NCBI RefSeq assembly: GCF_024295805.1
Contig: NZ_JANCLX010000004.1
Span: forward strand, 302,873-366,872
From: Streptomyces cucumeris
Lineage (GTDB): Bacteria > Actinomycetota > Actinomycetes > Streptomycetales > Streptomycetaceae
Direction of reading: 5' to 3'
DNA length: 64,000 nt
The notes under the pieces were generated by a model. The model had not been told where the DNA came from. It saw nothing but the letters and a program-made list of their open reading frames with translations, and did not search any database. Position numbers and translations under genes: made by a program. Of this stretch, positions 57,833 to 64,000 are shown one piece after another. The first letter of the stretch is position 1, and every line of letters starts with the position of its first letter.

Positions 57833-58588
57833 GCCTTCTTCTCCTTCTGGCGCTTCCGGCCTGCGCACCCAGGTGCCGACATGACCGGAGAAAGACGACC
57901 GCACGTGGATCGGGATGTCGTAACGGCGCGCGTACTCGACGCAGCGCAGATGCAACACCTTGGAGCCGCTCGCCGCGAGCTCCAGCATGTCCTCGTACGG
58001 AATCTCGTTGATCTTGCGAGCCTTCTTCACCACACGCGGATCGGCGGTGAACACGCCGTCCACGTCGGTGTAGATCTCGCACACCTCGGCCTCCAGGGCC
58101 GCGGCAAGGGCCACCGCGGTGGTGTCCGAGCCGCCCCGGCCGAGCGTGGTGATGTCCTTGCTCTCCTGGGACACGCCCTGGAAGCCCGCGACGATCGCGA
58201 CGGCGCCCTGCTCGACCGCATCACGGATGCGGCCGGGGGTGACGTCGATGATCCGCGCTTTGTTGTGAACCGCGTCGGTGATGACTCCCGCCTGGCTGCC
58301 GGTGAACGACAGCGCCTCGTGACCCAGGTTTTTGATCGCCATCGCCAGCAGGGCCATGGAGATCCGCTCACCCGCGGTCAGCAGCATGTCGAACTCGCGG
58401 CCGGTGGGGATCGGGGATACCTGCTCGGCGAGATCGATCAGCTCGTCCGTCGTGTCGCCCATGGCGGAAACCACGACAACGACCTGGTGGCCGTTCTTCT
58501 TGGCTTCCACGATTCGCTTGGCGACCCGCTTGATGCCCTCGGCATCGGCAACGGAGGAGCCTCCGTACTTCTGCACGACAAGGCCCAC
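57311..58588 (-). CDS. ask: Aspartokinase (alpha subunit; internal beta start)
   Basis: A 425-residue kinase that phosphorylates aspartate, the first step of the aspartate pathway. N-terminal kinase motif '[11 protein letters not shown]'; the '[15 protein letters not shown]' nucleotide loop; two C-terminal ACT domains for feedback control ('[15 protein letters not shown]', 'KISLVGAGM'). GTG 58588 follows GAGGAG. Inside, Met253 begins an in-frame segment preceded by GAAGGAG-like sequence, giving a 173-residue beta subunit identical in size and position to that of Corynebacterium. Confidence 0.96.
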   Translation of the reverse strand: MGLVVQKYGGSSVADAEGIKRVAKRIVEAKKNGHQVVVVVSAMGDTTDELIDLAEQVSPIPTGREFDMLLTAGERISMALLAMAIKNLGHEALSFTGSQAGVITDAVHNKARIIDVTPGRIRDAVEQGAVAIVAGFQGVSQESKDITTLGRGGSDTTAVALAAALEAEVCEIYTDVDGVFTADPRVVKKARKINEIPYEDMLELAASGSKVLHLRCVEYARRYDIPIHVRSSFSGHVGTWVRRPEAPEGEEGMEQAIISGVAHDTSEAKVTVVGVPDKPGEAAAIFRTISDAEINIDMVVQNVSAASTGLTDISFTLPKTDGHKAMEALTKAKAVIGFDSLRYDDQVAKISLVGAGMRTNPGVTATFFEALSNAGVNIELISTSEIRISVVTRADDVKDAVVAVHSAFGLDSDSVEAVVYGGTGR

Positions 58589-58965
58589 GTGCGCTCCTCG
58601 CAGCTCTCAATAATGCGGTCGGCTCATTTTAACGAGCGGCCGGAATTTGCCGTCCCAAATGTCACATGGCGAGACACACGCCTCACTCAGTGATCAGCTG
58701 GACCAGGGGGACCAGGAGGATCAGGCGGTACATCGTCCAGGTACCGGCGTCTCTCCCCGCATCCCACACCACTCGCTCAGCGACGAACCCTGCCCGCTTC
58801 CGGGCGATGCATACAGGAACGTAATTCAGCTCACAGAGGGGGACGGGGGGTGGACAGGCGGTGGACGATCACTGAGACGGCCCTGCGCACAGGCTTGCGC
58901 GCCGTGGCGGGGCCGGTCCAGGGACCGTTTTCGGACCCTCTCCGGGCCGAGGGCTGGTGCCCGCC
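58589..58965. other. ask upstream region and intergenic space
   Basis: On the minus strand a good -10 box TAAAAT (58626-58631) would start the ask transcript about 30 bases before GTG 58588; the -35 is weak. The remaining part up to the DUF5063 gene end at 58966 holds no visible gene. Confidence 0.5.
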
Positions 58966-59634
58966 TCAGCGCTGGACGGAGCGGATGCCGAGCGGTGCCG
59001 CGATCTCGGCCGCCATGACCCGTCCCGCCGCCTCGGCGAGCTCCTCGTCACCGCCGGAGGCGCCGGTGTCCGTGTCCAGCCCGTCCAGCTCGTCCAGCGG
59101 GCTGTCCAGCCGGACGTGCGCGACGAGCGACTGGAGGGCGCGCAGCGCGGCGGAGGCCATCGTTCCCCAGTTGGACAGGTAGGAGAACTGCCACCACCAC
59201 AGGGCCTCGTTGATCCGGCCCTCGCGGTAGTGGGCCATCCCGTGCCGCAGATCGGTGATGATCCCGGCCAGGTCGTCGGAGATCCGGCTGGCGACGGGCT
59301 CGGCGCGCGGTACGTAGGGGTCGAAGACCTCCGAGTACACATCGACCGGCTCCAGCAGCAGGGCGAACCGCTCCCGCAGCTCGTCGACGTCCGGCTCGGG
59401 GCCGGTGTCGGGCTCGTACCGCTCCTCCGGGACGAAGTCCTCGTGCGCCCCGAGCCGCCCGCCCGCCAGCAGCAGCTGGGACAGTTCGAGCAGCAGGAAC
59501 GGCACAGCGCTGTCCGGTTCGTCGCCCTTGGCGACTTCGGTGACCGCGACGATGAAACTCTCGATCTGGTCGGCGATCTGGACCGCGAAGTCGTCCGGAT
59601 CCGGATGGGCGTCGTGCAGCGTTGCGTCAGACAT
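58966..59634 (-). CDS. DUF5063 protein
   Basis: A 222-residue acidic, mainly helical protein of the DUF5063 family ('[33 protein letters not shown]' region; '[25 protein letters not shown]'). Function unknown; it regularly follows recR in streptomycetes (from memory). Its ATG at 59634 lies within the last codons of recR (8-bp overlap), so it is translated from the recR message. Confidence 0.88.
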   Translation of the reverse strand: MSDATLHDAHPDPDDFAVQIADQIESFIVAVTEVAKGDEPDSAVPFLLLELSQLLLAGGRLGAHEDFVPEERYEPDTGPEPDVDELRERFALLLEPVDVYSEVFDPYVPRAEPVASRISDDLAGIITDLRHGMAHYREGRINEALWWWQFSYLSNWGTMASAALRALQSLVAHVRLDSPLDELDGLDTDTGASGGDEELAEAAGRVMAAEIAAPLGIRSVQR

Positions 59635-60226
59635 CGAGAAGTCTTCTCCCTTCGAAGGCACGACCCAGCGTGACCTCGTCGGCGTACTCCAGGTCCCCCC
59701 CGACTGGGAGACCACTGGCCAGGCGTGTGACCTTCAAACCCATGGGTTTGACCATGCGCGCGAGGTACGTGGCGGTGGCTTCGCCCTCCAGGTTCGGATC
59801 GGTGGCCAGGATGAGTTCGGTGACCGTCCCGTCCGCGAGCCGGGCCAACAGCTCCCTGATCCGCAGATCGTCCGGTCCCACACCCTCGATCGGGCTGATC
59901 GCTCCGCCGAGCACGTGGTAGCGGCCGCGGAACTCGCGAGTCCGCTCGATCGCCACCACATCCTTCGGCTCCTCGACCACGCAGATGACCGCCGGGTCGC
60001 GGCGCGGGTCCTGGCAGACCCGGCACTGCTCGGACTCGGCGACGTTCCCGCACACCGCGCAGAACCGCACCTTGTCCTTGACCTCGGTCAGCGCGTGAGC
60101 GAGGCGGCGGACGTCGGTCGGCTCGGACTGGAGGATGTGGAAGGCGATCCGCTGAGCGCTCTTGGGACCGACGCCGGGCAGCCTGCCCAACTCGTCGATC
60201 AGGTCCTGGACCACGCCCTCGTACAC
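59627..60226 (-). CDS. recR: Recombination mediator RecR
   Basis: A 199-residue RecR. Helix-hairpin-helix '[18 protein letters not shown]' (13-30), C4 zinc finger Cys56-x2-Cys59 and Cys68-x2-Cys71, Toprim domain from '[18 protein letters not shown]' and Walker-like end. It works with RecF/RecO in loading RecA at gaps. I take GTG 60226, the family start; the upstream in-frame extension is spurious. An AT-rich dyad lies about 50 bp upstream. ybaB is next to it in the usual ybaB-recR order. Confidence 0.96.
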   Translation of the reverse strand: MYEGVVQDLIDELGRLPGVGPKSAQRIAFHILQSEPTDVRRLAHALTEVKDKVRFCAVCGNVAESEQCRVCQDPRRDPAVICVVEEPKDVVAIERTREFRGRYHVLGGAISPIEGVGPDDLRIRELLARLADGTVTELILATDPNLEGEATATYLARMVKPMGLKVTRLASGLPVGGDLEYADEVTLGRAFEGRRLLDV

Positions 60227-60271
60227 GCCCTCATCCAATCTCGCGCCGCCGCGCGGTGGCTGTACTTCATA

Positions 60272-60290
60272 TGAATATTCGAAATATTCA
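60272..60290. promoter_or_regulatory. AT-rich dyad upstream of recR
   Basis: TGAATATT-CGA-AATATTCA, a perfect 8-bp inverted repeat with a three-base spacer, strikingly AT-rich for this genome, 46 bp before the recR start. Either an operator or a promoter element. It is not an actinobacterial LexA box. Confidence 0.45.
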
Positions 60291-60425
60291 GTTTCTTCGC
60301 CCGGTTCTCCGCCCGGACGGAGCCGTGAGGCTCCGGTGGAGCACCCCGAGCCGACCCCCGTCCCCCGTTGCGCGGCCTCAGGCCCTCGGGCGTTCAGACC
60401 CTCGGTACCTCGATGCCTGGGTGCC

Positions 60426-60761
60426 TCAGAAGGGGAGGCCCGGCATTCCGCCCAGCCCCTGGGCGAGCGGGCCGAGCTTCTGCTGCTGGAGCTCCTGCGC
60501 GGCGTGGTTCGCGTCGCGGACGGCCGCGACGACGAGATCCGCGAGGGTCTCCGTGTCCTCAGGATCCACGGCCTTGGGATCGATGACCAGGCCCTGGAGC
60601 TCACCGGCGCCGGTCACCGTCGCCTTCACCAGACCACCGCCCGAGGAACCCTCGACAGGGGTCCGGCCCAGCTCCTCCTGGGCCGCGGCGAGGTCCTGCT
60701 GCATCTTCTGAGCCTGCTGCAGCAACTGCTGCATGTTCGGCTGCCCACCACCGGGGATCAC
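60426..60761 (-). CDS. YbaB/EbfC nucleoid-associated protein
   Basis: A 111-residue DNA-binding protein of the YbaB/EbfC family ('[22 protein letters not shown]' helix; '[23 protein letters not shown]' sheet). It forms tweezer-like dimers on DNA; the ybaB-recR gene pair is widely conserved, here separated by 200 bp. N-terminus Met-Ile-Pro-Gly-Gly. Confidence 0.92.
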   Translation of the reverse strand: MIPGGGQPNMQQLLQQAQKMQQDLAAAQEELGRTPVEGSSGGGLVKATVTGAGELQGLVIDPKAVDPEDTETLADLVVAAVRDANHAAQELQQQKLGPLAQGLGGMPGLPF

Positions 60762-61183
60762 GGCTTCGCTCCTGGCTGTCGACGGTCGTTCTGTCGTTCC
60801 TTCGATAGCCCGAGCCTACGTGCTCGGAGGGCACCTCGCTCTACGCCGTACGGAGGAGAGCCGGGGGTGGGGGTCATACGGAATGGCGAGGCGGCGCGGG
60901 GCCCCGGACGGGGCCGCGGCAAGGGCCTCCCGGGCCCGTGGCACGGGGCCCGGCGGCCCCTTCGGAGGGGCGTACGGGGGACCGCGGCGGCGCCCCGGGG
61001 CGGGGTTTGGTCGCGGGGGTGCGCGGAGCCTCCGACGGAGGCTCGCGAGGGGGTTCCGCCGCGGACTCCCGGTGGCGGCGGCGGGGGAACCGCGGTAGGG
61101 GCCGCCACCTGTCGCGTCCGGGGCCGCGGGGCCGGATCCGGAGGGAACGGGGCCAGAGGGAACGGGGTCGGGCCGGGGCGGGC
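60762..61183. other. Very GC-rich intergenic region upstream of ybaB
   Basis: 422 bp between ybaB and the end of dnaX. Long G/C runs and frame-shifting open frames without start signals; no recognisable gene. The right part must contain the dnaX terminator and the left part the ybaB promoter; I could not delimit either. Confidence 0.4.
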
Positions 61184-63577
61184 CTACTCGTTCACGATCT
61201 CGTCGATGACCGTGGCGCCCAGCTCACGCACGATGAGGTCGTGCCCGCTCAGCGCGGTGTCGTCGAGATCCGGATCGTCCTCGGCCGGGACGTCGTCCTC
61301 CGGCGAGATGGGCGGCGGTTCGGGCTCCCGGTACGTCGATGACTCGGCGGGCGGGCCCCCTCCCCCGGGCCGGGGGGCGGGCTCGGGCGCCGTGGGCGCG
61401 GGAGCACTCGGCCGGGGCGCGGACTGCTGCGGCGCCGCGGGCTGACCACCGTCGAAGCCACCGCCCGCGGGACCCGCACCGCCTCCGCCGAAGCCACCGC
61501 CGTTGCCGGAACCGCCGCCATAACCGCCGGAACCTCCCGGACCGCTCGCACCACCGGCACCGCCACCCCCACCACCGGAAGGATCGACGATGGCCTCGAT
61601 CCGCCACTGCACACCGATGGCATCGCTGAGAGCCTGCCGCAGCACGTCCTCGCTGCCGCCGCTGACGAAGCTGTCGCGCGCACCGGCGTTGGAGAAGCCG
61701 ATCTGGAGGGTGGTGCCGTCGAACCCGGACACCGAGGCGTTCTGACTCAGCAGGATCCAGGTGAAACGACGGCGGTTCTTGACCGCCTCCAGGATGTCCG
61801 GCCACATCTGGCGGACCTGGACCGCGCCTTGAGCCATGTTCGGCGCGTTCTGCGCCGGGGCCGCGGGAGCGGCTGGGCCGGTGGACTGCTGGGGAGGCGC
61901 CGGGGCGGAAGGCTGGGCGGGCGGGGCGCCGCCACCGGCCGGGGCGGCCGTGGGCCAGCCGCCGGGCTGTCGGCCCGAGCCCGCGCCGTCCGCACCGGGG
62001 CGGGCACCGCCGGAACCGGGCGCCGAGGCGGTGGGCCAGGCACCGGGCCGGCCCGCGGCGGGGGCAGGGGCGGAAGGCGTCGCGGGTGCCGCGGGCGCCG
62101 GGGACTGCTGGGCTCCCGAAGGCCATGTGCCGGGGGCAGGCGCGGACGGCTCCTCCGGACCTTCCTCCGGTCCGGGAGAAGCGGGGGCCTCGGGGGCAGG
62201 CGCCTGAGCCGCTGGAGGCGCCGGGGGCTGAGCCGGGGCCGGACCCCGGCCACCCATCGCCGCACGCGCGGCGGCCGGCCCGGCTCCCGGATCGACCGGA
62301 ACATGGGCGTCGGGTCCGGGGACGTAGCCCATCGCCGGCGAAGCGGCGGCCGTCGCACCACCGGCGGCAGCCATCCCGCCGCCACCGCCGAGACCGCCAC
62401 CGCCGAGACCGCCCGCCAGGGCGCCCCGCTCAAGCCGCTCGAGCCGCGACTGCACCGACCGCTCGTCGTCGAAGGCGGCGGGCAGCAGCACCCGCGCACA
62501 GATCAACTCCAGCTGGAGCCGCGGTGAGGTGGCGCCCCGCATCTCCGTGAGCCCCTCGTTGACGAGGTCGGCCGCACGGCTCAGCTCGGCACCGCCGAAG
62601 ACCGACGCCTGCGCCTGCATCCGCTCGACCACATCGGCCGGAGCGTCGATAAGCCCCTTCTCCGCCGCGTCCGGCACGGCCGCGAGGATCACCAGATCGC
62701 GCAGCCGCTCCAGCAGATCGGCGACGAAGCGCCGCGGGTCGTTGCCGCCCTCGATCACACGGTTGACGACCTCGAAGGCGGCGGCGCCGTCCGTCGCCGC
62801 GAACGCGTCGACGATCGAGTCCAGCAGCGAGCCGTCCGTATAACCGAGCAGCGAGGTGGCCATGGCGTACGTCACACCGTCGTCGGCCGCGCCCGCGAGC
62901 AACTGGTCCATGACCGACATCGAGTCACGGACGGACCCCGCACCGGCTCGCACCACCAGCGGCAGCACGCCCTCCTCGACCGGAATGGCCTCCCGACCGC
63001 AGACCTCGCCGAGGTACTCGCGGAGCGTCCCGGGCGGCACGAGCCGGAAGGGGTAGTGGTGGGTGCGCGACCGGATGGTGCCGATGACCTTCTCGGGCTC
63101 GGTGGTCGCGAAGATGAACTTGAGGTGCTCCGGGGGCTCCTCGACCACCTTCAGCAGGGCGTTGAACCCCGCCGAGGTGACCATGTGGGCCTCGTCGATG
63201 ATGTAGATCTTGTAACGACTGGACGCGGGCCCGAAGAACGCCTTCTCGCGCAGCTCCCGCGCATCGTCCACACCACCGTGGGACGCGGCGTCGATCTCGA
63301 TGACGTCGATCGACCCCGGACCGTTCCGCGCGAGGTCCTGGCACGACTGGCACTCCCCGCACGGCGCCGGGGTCGGGCCCTTCTCGCAGTTCAGACAGCG
63401 GGCCAGGATGCGCGCACTGGTCGTCTTGCCACAGCCCCGCGGACCGCTGAACAGATACGCGTGATTGACCCTGTTGTTACGCAGCGCCTGCTGCAACGGG
63501 CCGGTGACATGCTCCTGCCCGATGACCTCCGCGAAGGTCTCGGGGCGGTAGCGGCGGTACAGCGCGAGGGACGACAC
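61184..63577 (-). CDS. dnaX: DNA polymerase III subunit gamma/tau
   Basis: A 797-residue clamp-loader ATPase. Walker A 'GPRGCGKTTS' (45-54); zinc-binding cysteines 64, 73, 76 and 79; Walker B 'IIDEAHM'; SRC motif 'TIRSRTHH'. Domains III follow to about 375. A long Pro/Ala/Gly-rich linker (about 400-610) leads to a conserved tau-like domain ('VRQMWPDILEAVKNRRRFTWILLSQNASV') and a glycine-rich tail with an acidic end. No slippery frameshift sequence for a separate gamma form is visible. GTG 63577 is the family start ('SSLALYRRYRPETF'). Lies behind the SRP RNA gene. Confidence 0.95.
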   Translation of the reverse strand: MSSLALYRRYRPETFAEVIGQEHVTGPLQQALRNNRVNHAYLFSGPRGCGKTTSARILARCLNCEKGPTPAPCGECQSCQDLARNGPGSIDVIEIDAASHGGVDDARELREKAFFGPASSRYKIYIIDEAHMVTSAGFNALLKVVEEPPEHLKFIFATTEPEKVIGTIRSRTHHYPFRLVPPGTLREYLGEVCGREAIPVEEGVLPLVVRAGAGSVRDSMSVMDQLLAGAADDGVTYAMATSLLGYTDGSLLDSIVDAFAATDGAAAFEVVNRVIEGGNDPRRFVADLLERLRDLVILAAVPDAAEKGLIDAPADVVERMQAQASVFGGAELSRAADLVNEGLTEMRGATSPRLQLELICARVLLPAAFDDERSVQSRLERLERGALAGGLGGGGLGGGGGMAAAGGATAAASPAMGYVPGPDAHVPVDPGAGPAAARAAMGGRGPAPAQPPAPPAAQAPAPEAPASPGPEEGPEEPSAPAPGTWPSGAQQSPAPAAPATPSAPAPAAGRPGAWPTASAPGSGGARPGADGAGSGRQPGGWPTAAPAGGGAPPAQPSAPAPPQQSTGPAAPAAPAQNAPNMAQGAVQVRQMWPDILEAVKNRRRFTWILLSQNASVSGFDGTTLQIGFSNAGARDSFVSGGSEDVLRQALSDAIGVQWRIEAIVDPSGGGGGGAGGASGPGGSGGYGGGSGNGGGFGGGGAGPAGGGFDGGQPAAPQQSAPRPSAPAPTAPEPAPRPGGGGPPAESSTYREPEPPPISPEDDVPAEDDPDLDDTALSGHDLIVRELGATVIDEIVNE

Positions 63578-63642
63578 GCTTACGACGATATCGGGGCCCG
63601 CCGACAACCGAAGCCGCCCGCTCCCCCGCCCCCACAACGCAA

Positions 63643-63738
63643 GGGCCCCCCACGCACCCGCCAGAGCCCACTTACCCTTGCTGCCTTCCGGCCCTGGGGG
63701 AGTTCGGTGAGATAGCGCCACGTGAGGGGCTGGCCCCC
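63643..63738 (-). ncRNA. ffs: Signal recognition particle RNA (small bacterial type)
   Basis: On the minus strand the conserved SRP core reads CCAGGGCCGGAAGGCAGCAA, with the GGAA tetraloop and the symmetric internal loop that bind Ffh. The 5' part GGGGGCCAGCCCC and 3' part GTGGGGGGCCC can close the hairpin. Ends are approximate (about 96 nt). The position directly upstream of dnaX is the usual one in actinobacteria. Confidence 0.92.
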
Positions 63739-63807
63739 ACCCTAGCGGATGGACCCGGGTGGGAACGAGTTCGCGAGCACGGCATCCGGTCTTGTATTGT
63801 TCTCGAC

Positions 63808-63895
63808 GGAGGATTCGCCTAGAGGCCTAGGGCGCACGCTTGGAAAGCGTGTTGGGGGCAACCCCTCACGAGTTCGAATCTCGTATCCTCCGCCA
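63808..63895 (+). tRNA. tRNA-Ser (anticodon GGA)
   Basis: Acceptor GGAGGAT/ATCCTCC, anticodon stem CACGC/GCGTG with loop TTGGAAA (anticodon GGA, codons UCC/UCU), long variable arm TTGGGGGCAACCCCTCA, T arm CGAG-TTCGAAT-CTCG and encoded CCA. A TATTGT -10 box lies at 63795-63800. Confidence 0.97.
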
Positions 63896-63914
63896 GTGCC
63901 TCACCGGGCACGAT

Positions 63915-63952
63915 GTCGAAGGGCCCCACCGCTCGCGGTGGGGCCCTTCGAC
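63915..63952 (+). terminator. Terminator after tRNA-Ser
   Basis: GTCGAAGGGCCCCACCG and CGGTGGGGCCCTTCGAC form a 17-bp perfect stem with a four-base CTCG loop, 19 bp after the tRNA. Confidence 0.92.
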
Positions 63953-63958
63953 GTTCGT

Positions 63959-63980
63959 GGTTGCAGTTTTGGTTGCAGTT
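63959..63980. repeat. GGTTGCAGTT tandem repeat beyond tRNA-Ser
   Basis: GGTTGCAGTT at 63959-63968 and 63971-63980, 12-bp period, following a tRNA and its terminator. The arrangement parallels the arm-type repeats next to tRNA-Pro (18815-18835), so an integrase gene may lie just beyond the window edge. Confidence 0.4.
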
Positions 63981-64000
63981 GGTCCGTGCCGTGGCCCCCC

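Noticed and set aside
61184..63577. Programmed frameshift in dnaX for a separate gamma subunit
   Set aside because: No A/T-rich slippery heptamer or downstream stem is seen near the end of the ATPase domain.
1..64000. CRISPR array or IS transposase genes
   Set aside because: No regularly spaced 25-37-bp repeats with unique spacers, and no transposase-like translation seen in the window.

Overview
The window is a high-GC actinobacterial chromosome segment, almost certainly Streptomyces or a close relative. The evidence is a WblA-type Fe-S protein, a sporulation-lineage gene order (crp, the RidA/DUF4177/ArsA-like block, wblA, then a PBP; later asd-ask, recR-ybaB and dnaX-SRP RNA), strong third-position GC, many ATGA overlaps and several leaderless TAnnnT promoters. 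I identified genes by reading translations and motifs; no database search was run.

Layout. 1-18.6 kb is core chromosome: the tail of an acetyl-CoA synthetase, nhaA, a holin-X-like membrane protein, an epoxide-hydrolase-like enzyme, a MarP-type membrane serine protease, a CoA-pyrophosphatase-like NUDIX enzyme, nth, crp, an MBL hydrolase, a second NUDIX protein, a 219-bp MITE-like element, ridA, a DUF4177 gene, two ArsA-like ATPases, wblA, a class A PBP, a YqeY protein and a metallophosphoesterase. A tRNA-Pro(CGG) gene at 18682-18755 ends this block.

18.7-40.15 kb is an integrated element, an actinomycete integrative and conjugative element (AICE). It lies between two perfect 55-bp direct repeats, one inside the tRNA-Pro gene and one at 40100-40154. 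Its left half is a transfer and maintenance module on the minus strand: tyrosine integrase, excisionase, a non-coding repeat cluster, a DnaB-N/DUF3987-like replication protein, small membrane proteins, a repeat-rich candidate transfer locus, a TraB/FtsK-type translocase and a DUF2637 membrane protein. It faces a GntR regulator across a palindrome-rich control region. The right half is lower-GC cargo: a glycosyltransferase, a secreted NucA/NucB-type nuclease with a convergent partner gene, two more GntR/UTRA regulators around a four-gene operon of unknown small proteins, a cytosine-5 methyltransferase overlapping tail to tail with a PD-(D/E)XK-type protein (a restriction-modification pair), and an Xre/RelE-like pair arranged tail to tail.

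40.2-64 kb returns to core chromosome: two small secreted proteins, a MazG-like enzyme, a two-gene cation/proton antiporter, a DUF4118-like protein, a double-TOBE protein, DUF1992, two VOC proteins, an ABC exporter, a P450, an NTF2-like protein, an S9 peptidase, SURF1, a sigma factor with its membrane partner, asd-ask, DUF5063, recR, ybaB, dnaX, SRP RNA and tRNA-Ser(GGA). Repeats just beyond tRNA-Ser suggest that another integrative element may start at the window edge.

The strongest leads for something undescribed are all in the element: the non-canonical replication gene beside an iteron-like CTAAG cluster (20254-20443), a candidate clt transfer locus (24107-24212), a duplicated intergenic spacer (22279-22344 and 27553-27624), and the accessory nuclease, restriction and toxin pairs in the cargo.
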